Of a stretch of 64,000 nucleotides of DNA, positions 51,691 through 61,176 are shown piece by piece. The notes beneath the pieces were generated by a model. That model did not search any database and was not told the origin of the DNA. It was given only the letters and a program-made list of their open reading frames with translations. Numbering within the stretch: the first letter of the stretch is position 1; every line of letters begins with the position of its first letter. The translations under genes and the position numbers were made by a program. The stretch covers positions 99,573,463 to 99,637,462 of the forward strand of contig CM043945.1 in assembly GCA_014529385.2 (NCBI GenBank), written 5' to 3'. Origin of the DNA: Adiantum capillus-veneris (taxonomy: Eukaryota; Streptophyta; Polypodiopsida; Polypodiales; Pteridaceae).

Positions 51691-52672
51691 TACATGGGGC
51701 TTTGGTTCCAAGGTCCACCACTTGTCCAAGTTAACTCTATTGAATCATAGAGAGAAGCAAAGGTCCACCACTTGTCTAAGCTCGGCTCCATTGAAACATG
51801 GAGAGAAGGATGCTCCACCATTTGTCGAAGCTAACTCTATTGAAACATGGGGGGTTTACGTTCAAGGTCCACCACTTGTCCAAGCTATTAGTGCTAGTAG
51901 CATGAGTGGTTTTGTCTCAAGATTCACCACTTTTTCACTCTATGTCATTATATTAAGAATATTAGGCTGTTAAGGTCCACCACTTGTCCAACCTATAAGG
52001 CTATATCTTAAAGGTTATTCTTTCTCACCACTTGGAGTGACCATGATAGGTTTTAAATGGGGGTTTGGTTCCAAGGTCCACCACTTGTCCAAGCTAACTC
52101 TATTGAATAATAGAGAGAAGTAAAGGTCCACCACTTGTCCAAGCTAGGGTCCATTGAAACATGGAGAGAAGGATGCTCCACCATTTGTCCAAGATAGGCT
52201 CCATTGAAACATGAAGAGAAGAAAGATGCACGATGTCTCCAAGATGCTAGGCTCCATCGAAATACCTTAAACCCACGATATTTCGTAGATGGGGGGTTTA
52301 CTTTCAAGGTCCACCACTTGTCCAAGCTATTATCGCTAGTAGCATGGTTTGGTCTCAAGATTCACCAGTTTTCCGCTCTATGTCATTATATGAAGAATAT
52401 CTGGGTGTTAAGGTCCACCACTTGTCCAACCTATAAGGCTATATTCTAAATGATATTTTTTTGACCACTTGGAATGTGCATGATATGTTTTACATGGGGT
52501 TTTGTTCCAAGGTCCACCACTTGTCCAAGCTAGATCTATTACATATATATTATACATACAATATTCAACTAGATTCCCTACCTATCATGTCTAGTAGCAT
52601 GGATGCTCTAGCTTGAAGGTCCACCACTTGTCCAACCTATACTCTCTTATGTAAGGGAGATCTCGCTATAAA

Positions 52673-52780
52673 TTCAAAACCTTCCCGCCTAAATTTAAAA
52701 TATCCCTCCCAAATCTTAAATATCCCGCCTAAATTTTAAACTATCCCGCCCAAATTTTAAAATTCAAACTTTTTTTATAA
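52673..52780 (+). repeat. short CCCGCC/AAATTT tandem repeats
   Basis: Four imperfect ~22-30-bp units (CCCGCCTAAATTTAAAA, ATCCCTCCCAAATCTTAAA, ATCCCGCCTAAATTTTAAA, ATCCCGCCCAAATTTTAAA) followed by AT-rich DNA to about 52990. They mark the left edge of the motif-poor island. Confidence 0.7.
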
Positions 52781-53579
52781 AAATTTAAATTTTACTACTT
52801 AAATTTAAAATATTCCACGCGAAATTTATTTTAAATTCAAGTTTACCACAAAAAGATATCATTATACCACCTAAATTCAAATATGCAAACCTCAAATCAT
52901 TATATTGTACATAAATTCAAACAAATTCAAATTAACAAGCCTAAACTGATATTAGTTTGCATAGATATGAATTTATCACACCTAAATTATGTCACCATGT
53001 TAGAGAGAGTGGTTAGAGAATTTGAACAAGGTCCACCACTTGTCCAACCTAGATACCAAGAAGGATTGAGTGTACAAGGTATTGTTTGGAGGTCCTTATA
53101 GTCCATTGGTCTCAAGGTCCACCACTTGTGGTAAGGGTCACCAAAAAGTGTATATATTCATCCAAAGAAATACACGTATTTTTGGTCTACATGTCCTAGT
53201 TTAAACCATTTATGTCCATTAGGTGTATCACTAAACAACACTACTATTTTTGAGAAACAGAAGTTACAATCATATCTACAAATGGATTAGAGGAAAATCA
53301 GCTCAGCATACATCCAGAACTCGCTACAAGAATCGACTTTAACAGATCACGCAAGTAAGTCTTCCATTCAATTTTACTAGTATTACAATGTGTTAGTTAT
53401 TTGTGATATTTATGTATGTATATATACTATGTGTGCATATCGTAATTAAGTGTAATTGTGTATCTGCATTATGTATGAGTATTACAATGAAATAACACAA
53501 ATATACATACATACACATAGATAACACAGACGCACACATACATGAGCATGTATTTTCAAGAGAGAGATAGCAAGATACA

Positions 53580-53582
<3 letters not shown>

Positions 53583-53612
<30 letters not shown>
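53583..53612 (+). repeat. (GATA)n/(GA)n microsatellite
   Basis: GATAGATAGATAG followed by an uninterrupted GA run. It lies inside the candidate promoter island. GA tracts are common near plant transcription starts; this one has no proven role. Confidence 0.9.
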
Positions 53613-53613
<1 letters not shown>

Positions 53614-53640
53614 TAAATACCTGTTTTTTAGAGAGAGGAG

Positions 53641-53895
53641 AGAGAAAGATAACAGATTTCACTGTGTTTATGTATGTGGAAGAGAGGAAGACGATGTATG
53701 GGAATATGTGCACGTATTTTCAAGAGAGAGACAACAAGATAACAGATTTCATTGTGGTTATGTATGTGGAAGTGAGGAAGACGATGTGTGGGAATATGTG
53801 CATGTATTTTCAAGAGAGAGACAGCAAGATAACAGATTTCACTGTGGTTATGTATGTGGAAGAGAGGAAGATGATGTGTGGGAATATGTGTATGT
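53641..53895 (+). repeat. 90-bp tandem repeat, about three copies
   Basis: The landmark AACAGATTTCA recurs at 53651, 53741 and 53831, exactly 90 bp apart. Units end in GGGAATATGTG and a CAAGAGAGAGACA block. A fourth, partial unit lies to the left (about 53548-53580). Because 90 is a multiple of three, the plus strand stays open for 131 codons, but codon choice just follows the repeat. Confidence 0.9.
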
Positions 53896-54479
53896 GTGCG
53901 GGGATACTTTTAAACTATGTATCTCTGTCTTTTGACGAGAGAGTGTGTGTGCAAGAAGAGTTACAGAGAACCATCTTCTCTATATGGAGAAAGACAGAGA
54001 GTGAGAGAGAGAGAAATACCTGTTTTTTCTCTATTCGTGAGGTGTGCAATGTCTCCTGAGAAGACTGTCCGATCCTGCCCTTCTGGAAAGCGTTGTGTAC
54101 GCTGCTGTTTCTTTATCTTGTGCGCGAACTTTCAATCCTGTGCACTCCACCTGTGTGTTGTGTACGATGCCGAGCTTGCTCCTCTACGCGCGCGTATACT
54201 CCAACTGTGTGCGATCCGTGTGCGCTTTCTGTGTGTTTGCTGCTCGCCTGCTTTCTCTGTGTGCGTTTCTCGTGCGCTCTCTGTGTGCCTAATCTTGATA
54301 GGGTTTATTAGAATGCCACGTATGCTACAAGTCCATGTTTTATCATAGGATTAAAAAAAACAAAAGCAATATAAAAAATTAACCAATTCACACGGCCAAA
54401 ATTAAAGAAATCATGGTTGAAAATATGAAAAACATGCGTAACTCTATACTAGGAATTCACTTAAAAAAAAAAAAATCTT

Positions 54480-54690
54480 TGGGCGCTGCCCCTAGCCCCG
54501 CGGGGGCGCTGCCCCTTGACCCCGCCCAGAACAATATCCCAAAATCAACCTCCCAAGCCCCGCCATCGAGAGCGCTATATTCCACATCCCCATCAAGAGC
54601 GCTACCCCCAAACCTCACGTGGAAGCGCTGCCTTGTCACCCCATTGTGGCATTGCCCTAAGACCCCGCATCTGGAGTGCTAAATGGGAAC
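54480..54690 (+). repeat. GC-rich GCGCT-spaced segment
   Basis: GCGCT recurs at 54483, 54506, 54572, 54599 and 54625 within a C-rich block (GGGGCGCTGCCCCTTGACCC). It contrasts sharply with the AT-rich flanks (54.35-54.48 and 54.70-54.83 kb). It resembles a C-rich repeat seen in many plant genomes; I cannot name the family. Confidence 0.55.
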
Positions 54691-55249
54691 ATTCTTCATT
54701 AGTGAAATTTTGAACATAAATTATATTAGCATATACTTAAATATAATACAAATATTAACATATTAGCTATACTACTAATTTACTATAGCAGTTCTAGATT
54801 ATGTCCCATACTATATTTAAGGTGCCAAAGGTTTGGCCTTATGGTCCTAGATTTAGCCAAGTGGTCAACACATATAGGACCAAGTGCACACTGTGCCACA
54901 AAACTTGGCCACCACTTCACTTGCCAAAGTTTAGGCCACATGGTCAATCCTAACTTTCCAATGTTCTTATTATGTCACCTTTTGCCTCGTGGAAAACCTA
55001 GGCTTGTTTTCACATACTCAGGCACTTCAAGCCACAATAAATTGTCATTACTCTTCGACAACCCTTTTGTTCAAGTCTTTGAAAAAACATTGTTTAAGGC
55101 CACCCTAAACCATTTTCATTTAGGGGTGTCTAAAACTAGCTTTTTGGCAATTCGAGAAGAAAATGGTCAAAGTTTTATACTTAGTTTTAACCACTTGACC
55201 AATTCAAATATTGGAAAGCAAGGTCTTGTAATACTTTTCTTTGGACATC

Positions 55250-56790
55250 ACACATTAAAACTAGGTCCCTCACTTGTCCAAGCTATGCTCTAATACAATA
55301 AAGGGCTTTTGGTTTCAAGATGCACCACTTTCCCAACCTTGATTCCATTAAAGAAGCTAGCTCTACTTAGACATTTAATAGCAAGGTCTTGCAGCAGTTC
55401 AGATTGAACATTTTCCATGGCAGCTAGGTCCACCACTTATCTAAGCTATGCTCTAATAGAGTAAGGGGGTTTTGGTTTCAAGATCCACCACTTGTCCAAA
55501 CTTGATTTGGGAAGCAAGGTCCTATAATAGTTTGCTTTGGACATTCACCATTACAACTAAGTCCACCACTTCTCCAAGCTATGTTCTAATACACTAAGGA
55601 GGTTTTGGTTTCAAGGAGAACCACTTGTACGACTCTGTTTTTGGAAGTAAGGTCTTTACATAGTTCACCTTGGACCTTGGACATTGGATACTACAACTAA
55701 GCCCACCACTTGTCCAAGATATCCTCTATATATAGCCAAAGGGTTTGGGTTTCAAGATTCACCACTTTTCCAACCTTTCTTCCATTAAAGAAAGGAGGGG
55801 CTTTATAACTAGGTCCACCACTTGTCCAAGCTATGCTCTGATATAGAAAGGGGATTTTGGTTTCAAGGTCCACCACGTGTTCAACCTTGCAAGACTCAAG
55901 GGATACTTGGACATTGGAAAGCATAGTCCTATAGTAGCTGATAGGTGGCAGTGGGTATTACAACTAGGTCCAACCTATGCTCTCATATAGCAAAGAGGCT
56001 TTGCTTTCAAGGTCCACCACTTGTCCAACCTTGCTTCCATTAAAGAAATGAGGGGCTACGTAAACATTGGCAAGCAAGGTAGCAAGGTTCTAAGGTGTTT
56101 CACCTTGGATATTGGGCATTATAACTAGGTCCACCACTTGTCCAAGCTATGCTCTGATAAAGAAAGGGGATTTTCGTTTCAAGGTCCACCATGTGTTCAA
56201 CCTTTCTAATATAGAAAGGGGATTTTCGTTTCAAGGTCCACCACGTGTTCAACCTTGAAACACTCAAGGGATACTTGGACATTGGAAAGCATAGTCCTAT
56301 AGTAGTTGATAGGTGGCAGTGGGTATTAAAACTAGGTCCAACCTATGCTCTTATAAAGCAAAGAGGCTTTGGTTTCAAGGTCCACCACTTGTCCAACCTT
56401 ACTTCCATTAAAGAAATGAGGGGCTACGTAAACATTGGCAAGCAAGGTAGCAAAGTCCTAAGGTATTTCACCTTGGATATTGGTCATTATAACTAGGTCC
56501 ACCACTTGTCCAAGCTATGCTCTGATATAGAAAGGGGATTTTTGTTTCAAGATCCACCACGTGTTCAACCTTGAAAGACTCAAGGGATACTTGGACATTG
56601 GAAAGCATAGTCCTATAGTAGTTGATAGGTGGCAGTGGGTATTACAACTAGGTCCACCACTTGTCCAACCTATGCTCTCATATAGCAAAGAGGCTTTGGT
56701 TTCAAGGTCCACCACTTGTCCAACCTTGCTTCCATTAATATAGCAAGGAGGATTTGGTCTCAAGGTTCACCACTTGTCCAACCTATGCAA
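55250..56790 (+). repeat. second motif array with ~370-bp periodicity
   Basis: Forward motif copies are embedded in different spacers from the main array: GAAAGGGGATTTT, CTTGGACATTGGAAAGCATA, GATAGGTGGCAGTGGG and GGGGCTACGTAAACATTGG. The last landmark recurs about 368 bp apart (56056 and 56424). The array lies in the presumed leader intron of the transposase-like gene and ends about 90 bp before its acceptor. Confidence 0.85.
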
Positions 56791-56878
56791 ACCTTTTTCA
56801 TGTTGTAGCATGATTTTTGGTTTGAAGAGTATTTTTCTATAACTATGGATTTAACAATGTAATCTTTTTACTTACAGG

Positions 56879-59800
56879 ATGGACTTCGAATCTGGGGAGA
56901 AAGTACATATGATACTTGACAATGAAATCGTTGGTATTGGTTGTGTGTGTAGAACAGATCCAGATTCCACTTGTGGTGGTACAAAGATAGGGCTGGGAAA
57001 TGTCTCCATACTAGTGGAGGAATGCTTGAAGGATGTGGTCCTAACTTTTCCTACAATGGATACTTCATCTCTCCAAGGCTCATTATGGAGTGCTGTTCGA
57101 TGGTCAAAGCTTCTTTTGAAATCTTTTGTATTAAATGGTAACTTAATTGATCCACACGAAAGCTACAATGGTGATGAAGAACATGATCATTCTGATCCTC
57201 TAGTTACAGATGCAATACCTATGACAAGCCCAGAATTTGAAGCAATGATTCGAGAGTCTTGGAGAAATCAGAGGGTCCTTTTAAAAGATGACACAATGAT
57301 GCAAACCATGAATGAAGGGACCATCTTATATGTATTTCCACATGATTATGTCAACTCTCAGGAACTTGGTCCTGATTGTGTAGGTGTGGGTATTGAAAGA
57401 GAAAATGCAAGCATTGATGATGTGGTTGAAGTGGGTAGCATCACTTTGCTAAAGTGGCCCATCAAGCAGACAACAATGTTGAATGGGAGCCCATTACAAC
57501 GCTTTGTTCCTGTTGATGGCATGCATGCTACATATGAGGATGTATCCAACGATGGCAATGTTGGAAAAAAACTTGATGGGAGTAATGTTGTCCAGTTGTC
57601 AAGGAAGAGACGATACACTTTCATGAACAGGACTCAAAAATCAAAAGCAGCACCAGCTTCGACTTTTTACCTTTCAAAAAAATCAATTCAAAGGGTATCA
57701 TGCATTGATTGTTGTGCACAAAAATGCTGCCAATTTGCAGATCGTGATATGGTGACAAGGTTACGACAACAATTTTGGGGAGAGTCTCAAAAATCACGCA
57801 CTAATTATGTTTATGATGTTCTTTCTATATGTTATCAGAAAGATGAGAAGTCACGATACCAATTCAGGCTAAATGGCTCTATTGTTTGTTGTAGAGCATG
57901 GTATGAGCTACATAGGAATACCAAAGACATCATTTTATCGATACAAGGAGAACTTTGAAAATGGTGTGCGCCAATATGTACATGGGAACACATGTACATT
58001 GAGAAGGGGACTTCAACATACTAGTTTAGCAAGAGCACTACTAAATGAGTTTGTGGAAAAAAACTCTGAGAAGATGCCACATAGAAGTAGAACACTGCTA
58101 GATGGCTCAAGAGAGACTCAATTGGTGATTCCATCAACATACAAACAAGTGGATATTTTATGTGAAATCAACACGACACTTGACCAAATGGGCTATGAGA
58201 AGAAGCTATCCCAATCTTCTTTTGGTAGAATTTGGAACAAAGAGTACCCACATGTCACTTTAACAAAGACGAGTGAGTTCTCTAAGTGCAATATTTGTAG
58301 CTCAATCAAGGCAAGGTTAGAAGCTAAACCTTCTCTTGAAGAGAGAGCTCTTCTCTTGAGGGAGAGAGAAGTTCACATGGCACAACAAAAGAGTTGCAGA
58401 AGCCTATATTATGCATGGCGCACGTATTCAGAAACTCAACCACAAAAATATGTATGCATAATCCATGATAAGATGGATCAAAAGAAGACTGCCATTCCTA
58501 GATTACGCATTGTTCCCAAGGGTGTGGATTCAGGATATAATCTGCAGGTGGCATTGATTGGCATGATCACTCATGGACATGGAGAAGGTCATTACGGACA
58601 CTTTGTCTTGAATGGTTTGTGGCCAGCTGATCCAAATCTTACAATTGGCTCAATTGCTAATTGTTTACATAACCTCGAGAGGATAGATAAGCATCCTCTT
58701 GGTGATCTAGTAACAAATGGACTTCCAAGGAGCAATATTTCACTACTACATGCTTTGAACTCAAAGGATGCTTTGGACTACCATAACTTGAGTGATGGAA
58801 AAGAGCCCATTGTGCAGTCGTCAGAAATTGCAGAAGAGGAATTGGGGTCAACATTTCGCAGATTGCCAGAGAACTTGTTGCTACAATTGGATAATTGTGC
58901 AGGGGAAAACAAAAATCGATACTTATTTGCCTATTTGTCAATGCTTGTTGCAAGGGGTGTTTTCAAAACCATCCAGCTGGGATTTTTAATGGTTGGGCAT
59001 ACACATGAGGACATAGACGCCATGTTTAGTAGGTTTTCAGAGAAGTTGAGAGTTACACAAACCTATACTTTGCCACATTTGATGGATACATTACGAAACA
59101 GCTCATCTTCATCTCCAGCTCCATTTTTTCTCACAAAGATCCCCGATTTCAAGCAATATTGTGATGGCTATCTTTGTGATGGACAAGACATACTTGTTGG
59201 ACATTCCAAACCGCTTCAGCTCAGGTTCTTTATGCAGGATGAGACACCAATGATGCAATATAAGGCACATGTAGGTGTATCAAGTTGGAGTGGAAGTATT
59301 CGCCTTTGGAAAACAGACACAGAAGGCAAGCCAATGTTACCACATAGAGATCCACTTCTAGTACAAATGGCGGAGTATGTCAAGGCCCACGAAGAAGTCA
59401 TTTTGGGGCTAAAGAACTATATAAAATTTTGGAAAAATTTAGGGAATGGTTCAAGTATTCCGCGATATTATAGACTCGTGATAGATTATTGGAGTAAGGT
59501 AATTGAAGAGATTGGAAAAGCAATCATATCAGAGGGAGTCTTGTATGAAATGTTTTGGCCAAAAACTCAAGAATATTCTCACCTACAAAGCACTACAATG
59601 AATTTGCAACAAGGAGCAGAAAGATTCCTAGGCCTTGAAGAGTTGAACGATCATTTTTGTGGGCCTCAACGAGATAGGCCAAGGGAAGAGTTTGACCCTA
59701 TGTATGATGTGCACCAAGGTGACTTTCTTATGCTTGTTCCGAGTGACACAGAAATCTATCCAGTGTGGCTTGCAATGGCTTTATCTGACATTGATAATGA

Positions 59801-60107
59801 GCCTACATCACCAAACTACAGAAAACTCTTGATTCAATATTGGGCACCTTGCGCGAGAAAAAGTGGGATGACAGATACTCAAGCTTACAGTAATTGTTGG
59901 AAGGGTTATTGGGCTGTCAACTATAAGGACCCACAAGTGTGGGAAACTATAGATGCAATTGTTTGGTCCTGGAGACCCAACAAAGAAGGACCATTTTCTA
60001 GAATAAAGATTCCAGAAAGACATGCTCTAAAAGCCAAAGAAGGCCTCACTCGTGCACATCAGCCACACTTGGATCAAAGTTCAGATATGGTATCAAATGT
60101 GGAGTAG
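56879..60107 (+). pseudogene. DUF7869-type transposase-like protein (one frameshift)
   Basis: ATG at 56879 follows a TTTTTACTTACAG acceptor (ends 56877). Residues 1-90 resemble the DUF8039 domain of plant transposon proteins (VGIGCVCRTDPDSTCGG, then a WSAVRWSKLLL end). A CIDCCAQKCC cysteine cluster follows near 57705-57735. The frame breaks once by one extra base at CTACATAGG (57910-57916) and continues for about 735 codons: a KCNIC cysteine pair (near 58285), IIHDKMDQKKTAIPR (near 58460-58500), LQLDNCAGENKN (58884-58917, Asp at 58890) and VGHTHEDIDAMFSRF (58992-59036, Asp at 59010 and 59016). This D...DN..EN...HTHED pattern fits the DUF7869 family, which I take to be RNase H-fold transposases (inference). 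TAG at 60105-60107. It is the only gene of the locus on the plus strand. Confidence 0.78.
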
Positions 60108-61176
60108 AATTATGGGGAGCTTCTATTGTGACTATACTAGTCAATTTGTAAACAAAATCTTTTTTGTATCTTCCTTTGTTTTATGTAATTTATAGTTATT
60201 ATTCAAATCCATGTGTTGTACATCCTCTTGACTTTTGGTGTTTATCAACACCACAATCCTATGAGATTTTCACTTTATTTACTAGCCACACACCTCAATT
60301 TTTCCCACTTTAAGTGGAAAATTCCCAAATTACATGAATTCGGTCGATTTGGAGATTCCCATAATGTGAGATTTTTACCAAAATACCTAATATGGTTTTA
60401 TTTGACAAGGATCTGCAACACACCGCACCTTCAAACTCCAATATCTTGGGCTTCGTAGCTTGGTTTGATGAGCCATCTGAACCTGGTCCTTCAACACTTC
60501 AAGCTCTACACATCTGGGCCAAAAAACAACACTTTGATCCCCCTTCAACTTCCACCCTGTTAGGCCCTATCTGGAGCCTTTTTGGCCTAAAAACAAAAAA
60601 CAGCATACATCTTTGCTAATGCTTGCCTACACAAGCTCTTTCCATCTGCTCTAGCTCTCTGCCTATGTACTTTGCTAGGGTCGACACATTTTGGATGCAC
60701 CATCATTGCCCTATCCCGTTGTTGAACATTCATGTTCAACCAAAAAGCATCTTTATTCTTCTACCAATTGTAAGAACTGGTAGACAATATCCAAAACTAT
60801 GATCAAACCACAAAAACCTACCATATGTACAAGGCCCTACTCCAGCCAATTACTACCAAACCTCAAGTGGGTTGCCCCACCCCCTGTATCACATAGCTTC
60901 CACCTGGGTCAAAAATCTGGCATGGACTTCTTCCCTCCATCTGTAGAACCCTCCAATAGTGCTTCACCCATGTCCGCAGCCATCCATGCACACAGTATGC
61001 CCAAAGCACCTTAGCACTTCTTCGCACCTTTACCACTTGTACCAACCAATGCATTAGGCACTTCAATCACACCATCTACTTTGACCAACAATTTTGACCC
61101 TCCCTCCCATCCATGTAAAGCAGAGTTCATCTCCATGGAACTCCGTATCTAGCAGATAACATACCCACTGCTGCAC
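60108..61176. other. spacer between the transposase-like gene and the CACTA element
   Basis: AT-rich 3' flank to about 60400, then mixed sequence. The only coding-like item is a 41-codon minus-strand ORF (61136-61011, ATG GAG ATG start, ending GTSGKGAKKC), which may be a transposon protein remnant. A TTGAACAT/ATGTTCAA inverted pair (about 60721-60738) is too short to interpret. No motif-field copies are present. Confidence 0.35.

Larger units (their letters stand above)
52650..55250. promoter_or_regulatory. motif-poor island, candidate bidirectional promoter region
   Basis: The only long intergenic stretch of the locus with almost no motif copies. It lies between the minus-strand ParB/SET gene and the plus-strand transposase-like gene. 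Both coding regions begin directly after a splice acceptor, so their first, untranslated exons and promoters must lie upstream, and this island is upstream of both. It contains AT-rich DNA (52.65-53.0 kb), a GA microsatellite, 90-bp tandem repeats, a CpG-bearing segment (54.05-54.30 kb) and a GCGCT-repeat segment. No TATA box or exon could be fixed by eye. Confidence 0.3.
27755..56790. repeat. dispersed TCCACCACTTGTCCAAGCTA motif field
   Basis: A degenerate 20-25-bp motif with the core (AAGG)TCCACCACTTGTCCAAGCTA recurs every ~40-100 bp through the gene-free parts of this 29-kb interval and is absent from the exons. The plus strand reads the motif as written at 27760 and from about 35440 to 56790. 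It reads the reverse complement (AGCTTGGACAAGTGGTGGAC) from about 28050 to 34970. Recurrent companions are CATTGAAACATGGAGAGAAG and TACATGGGGGTTTGG. The motif is missing from about 52650 to 55250 except for two copies near 53030 and 53118. I know of no described repeat with this motif. Confidence 0.93.

Noticed and set aside
44000-52400. Regularly spaced repeats that could suggest a CRISPR array
   Set aside because: Units are 425-442 bp, spacers repeat along with the repeats, and the context is eukaryotic with introns and plant transposons. This is satellite-like DNA.
52683-52775. CCCGCC-AAATTT words resembling E2F sites
   Set aside because: The spacing between the GC core and the A/T run does not fit the E2F consensus, and units drift; kept only as a short tandem repeat.
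53120-53150. GGGTCACCAAAAAGTGT resembles the gypsy copy 1 LTR/primer-site junction (about 9918-9936)
   Set aside because: Shared over only about 15 bases with no LTR or gag sequence beside it; probably chance or a tiny relic.
53664-54348. Plus-strand ORFs of 131 and 143 codons
   Set aside because: Open because the 90-bp repeat preserves frame and the following DNA is stop-poor; composition is Cys/Val/Leu-biased with no recognisable domain and overlapping frames are also open.
54480-54690. GCGCT-rich block as a possible CpG-island promoter
   Set aside because: It looks like a common C-rich plant repeat, and the CpG content is confined to the repeated word.
27755-60107. Terminal inverted repeats of the proposed giant element
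   Set aside because: I compared the flanks near 25.6-27.8 kb and 60.1-60.8 kb by eye and found no convincing inverted pair or target duplication, so no boundaries are claimed.
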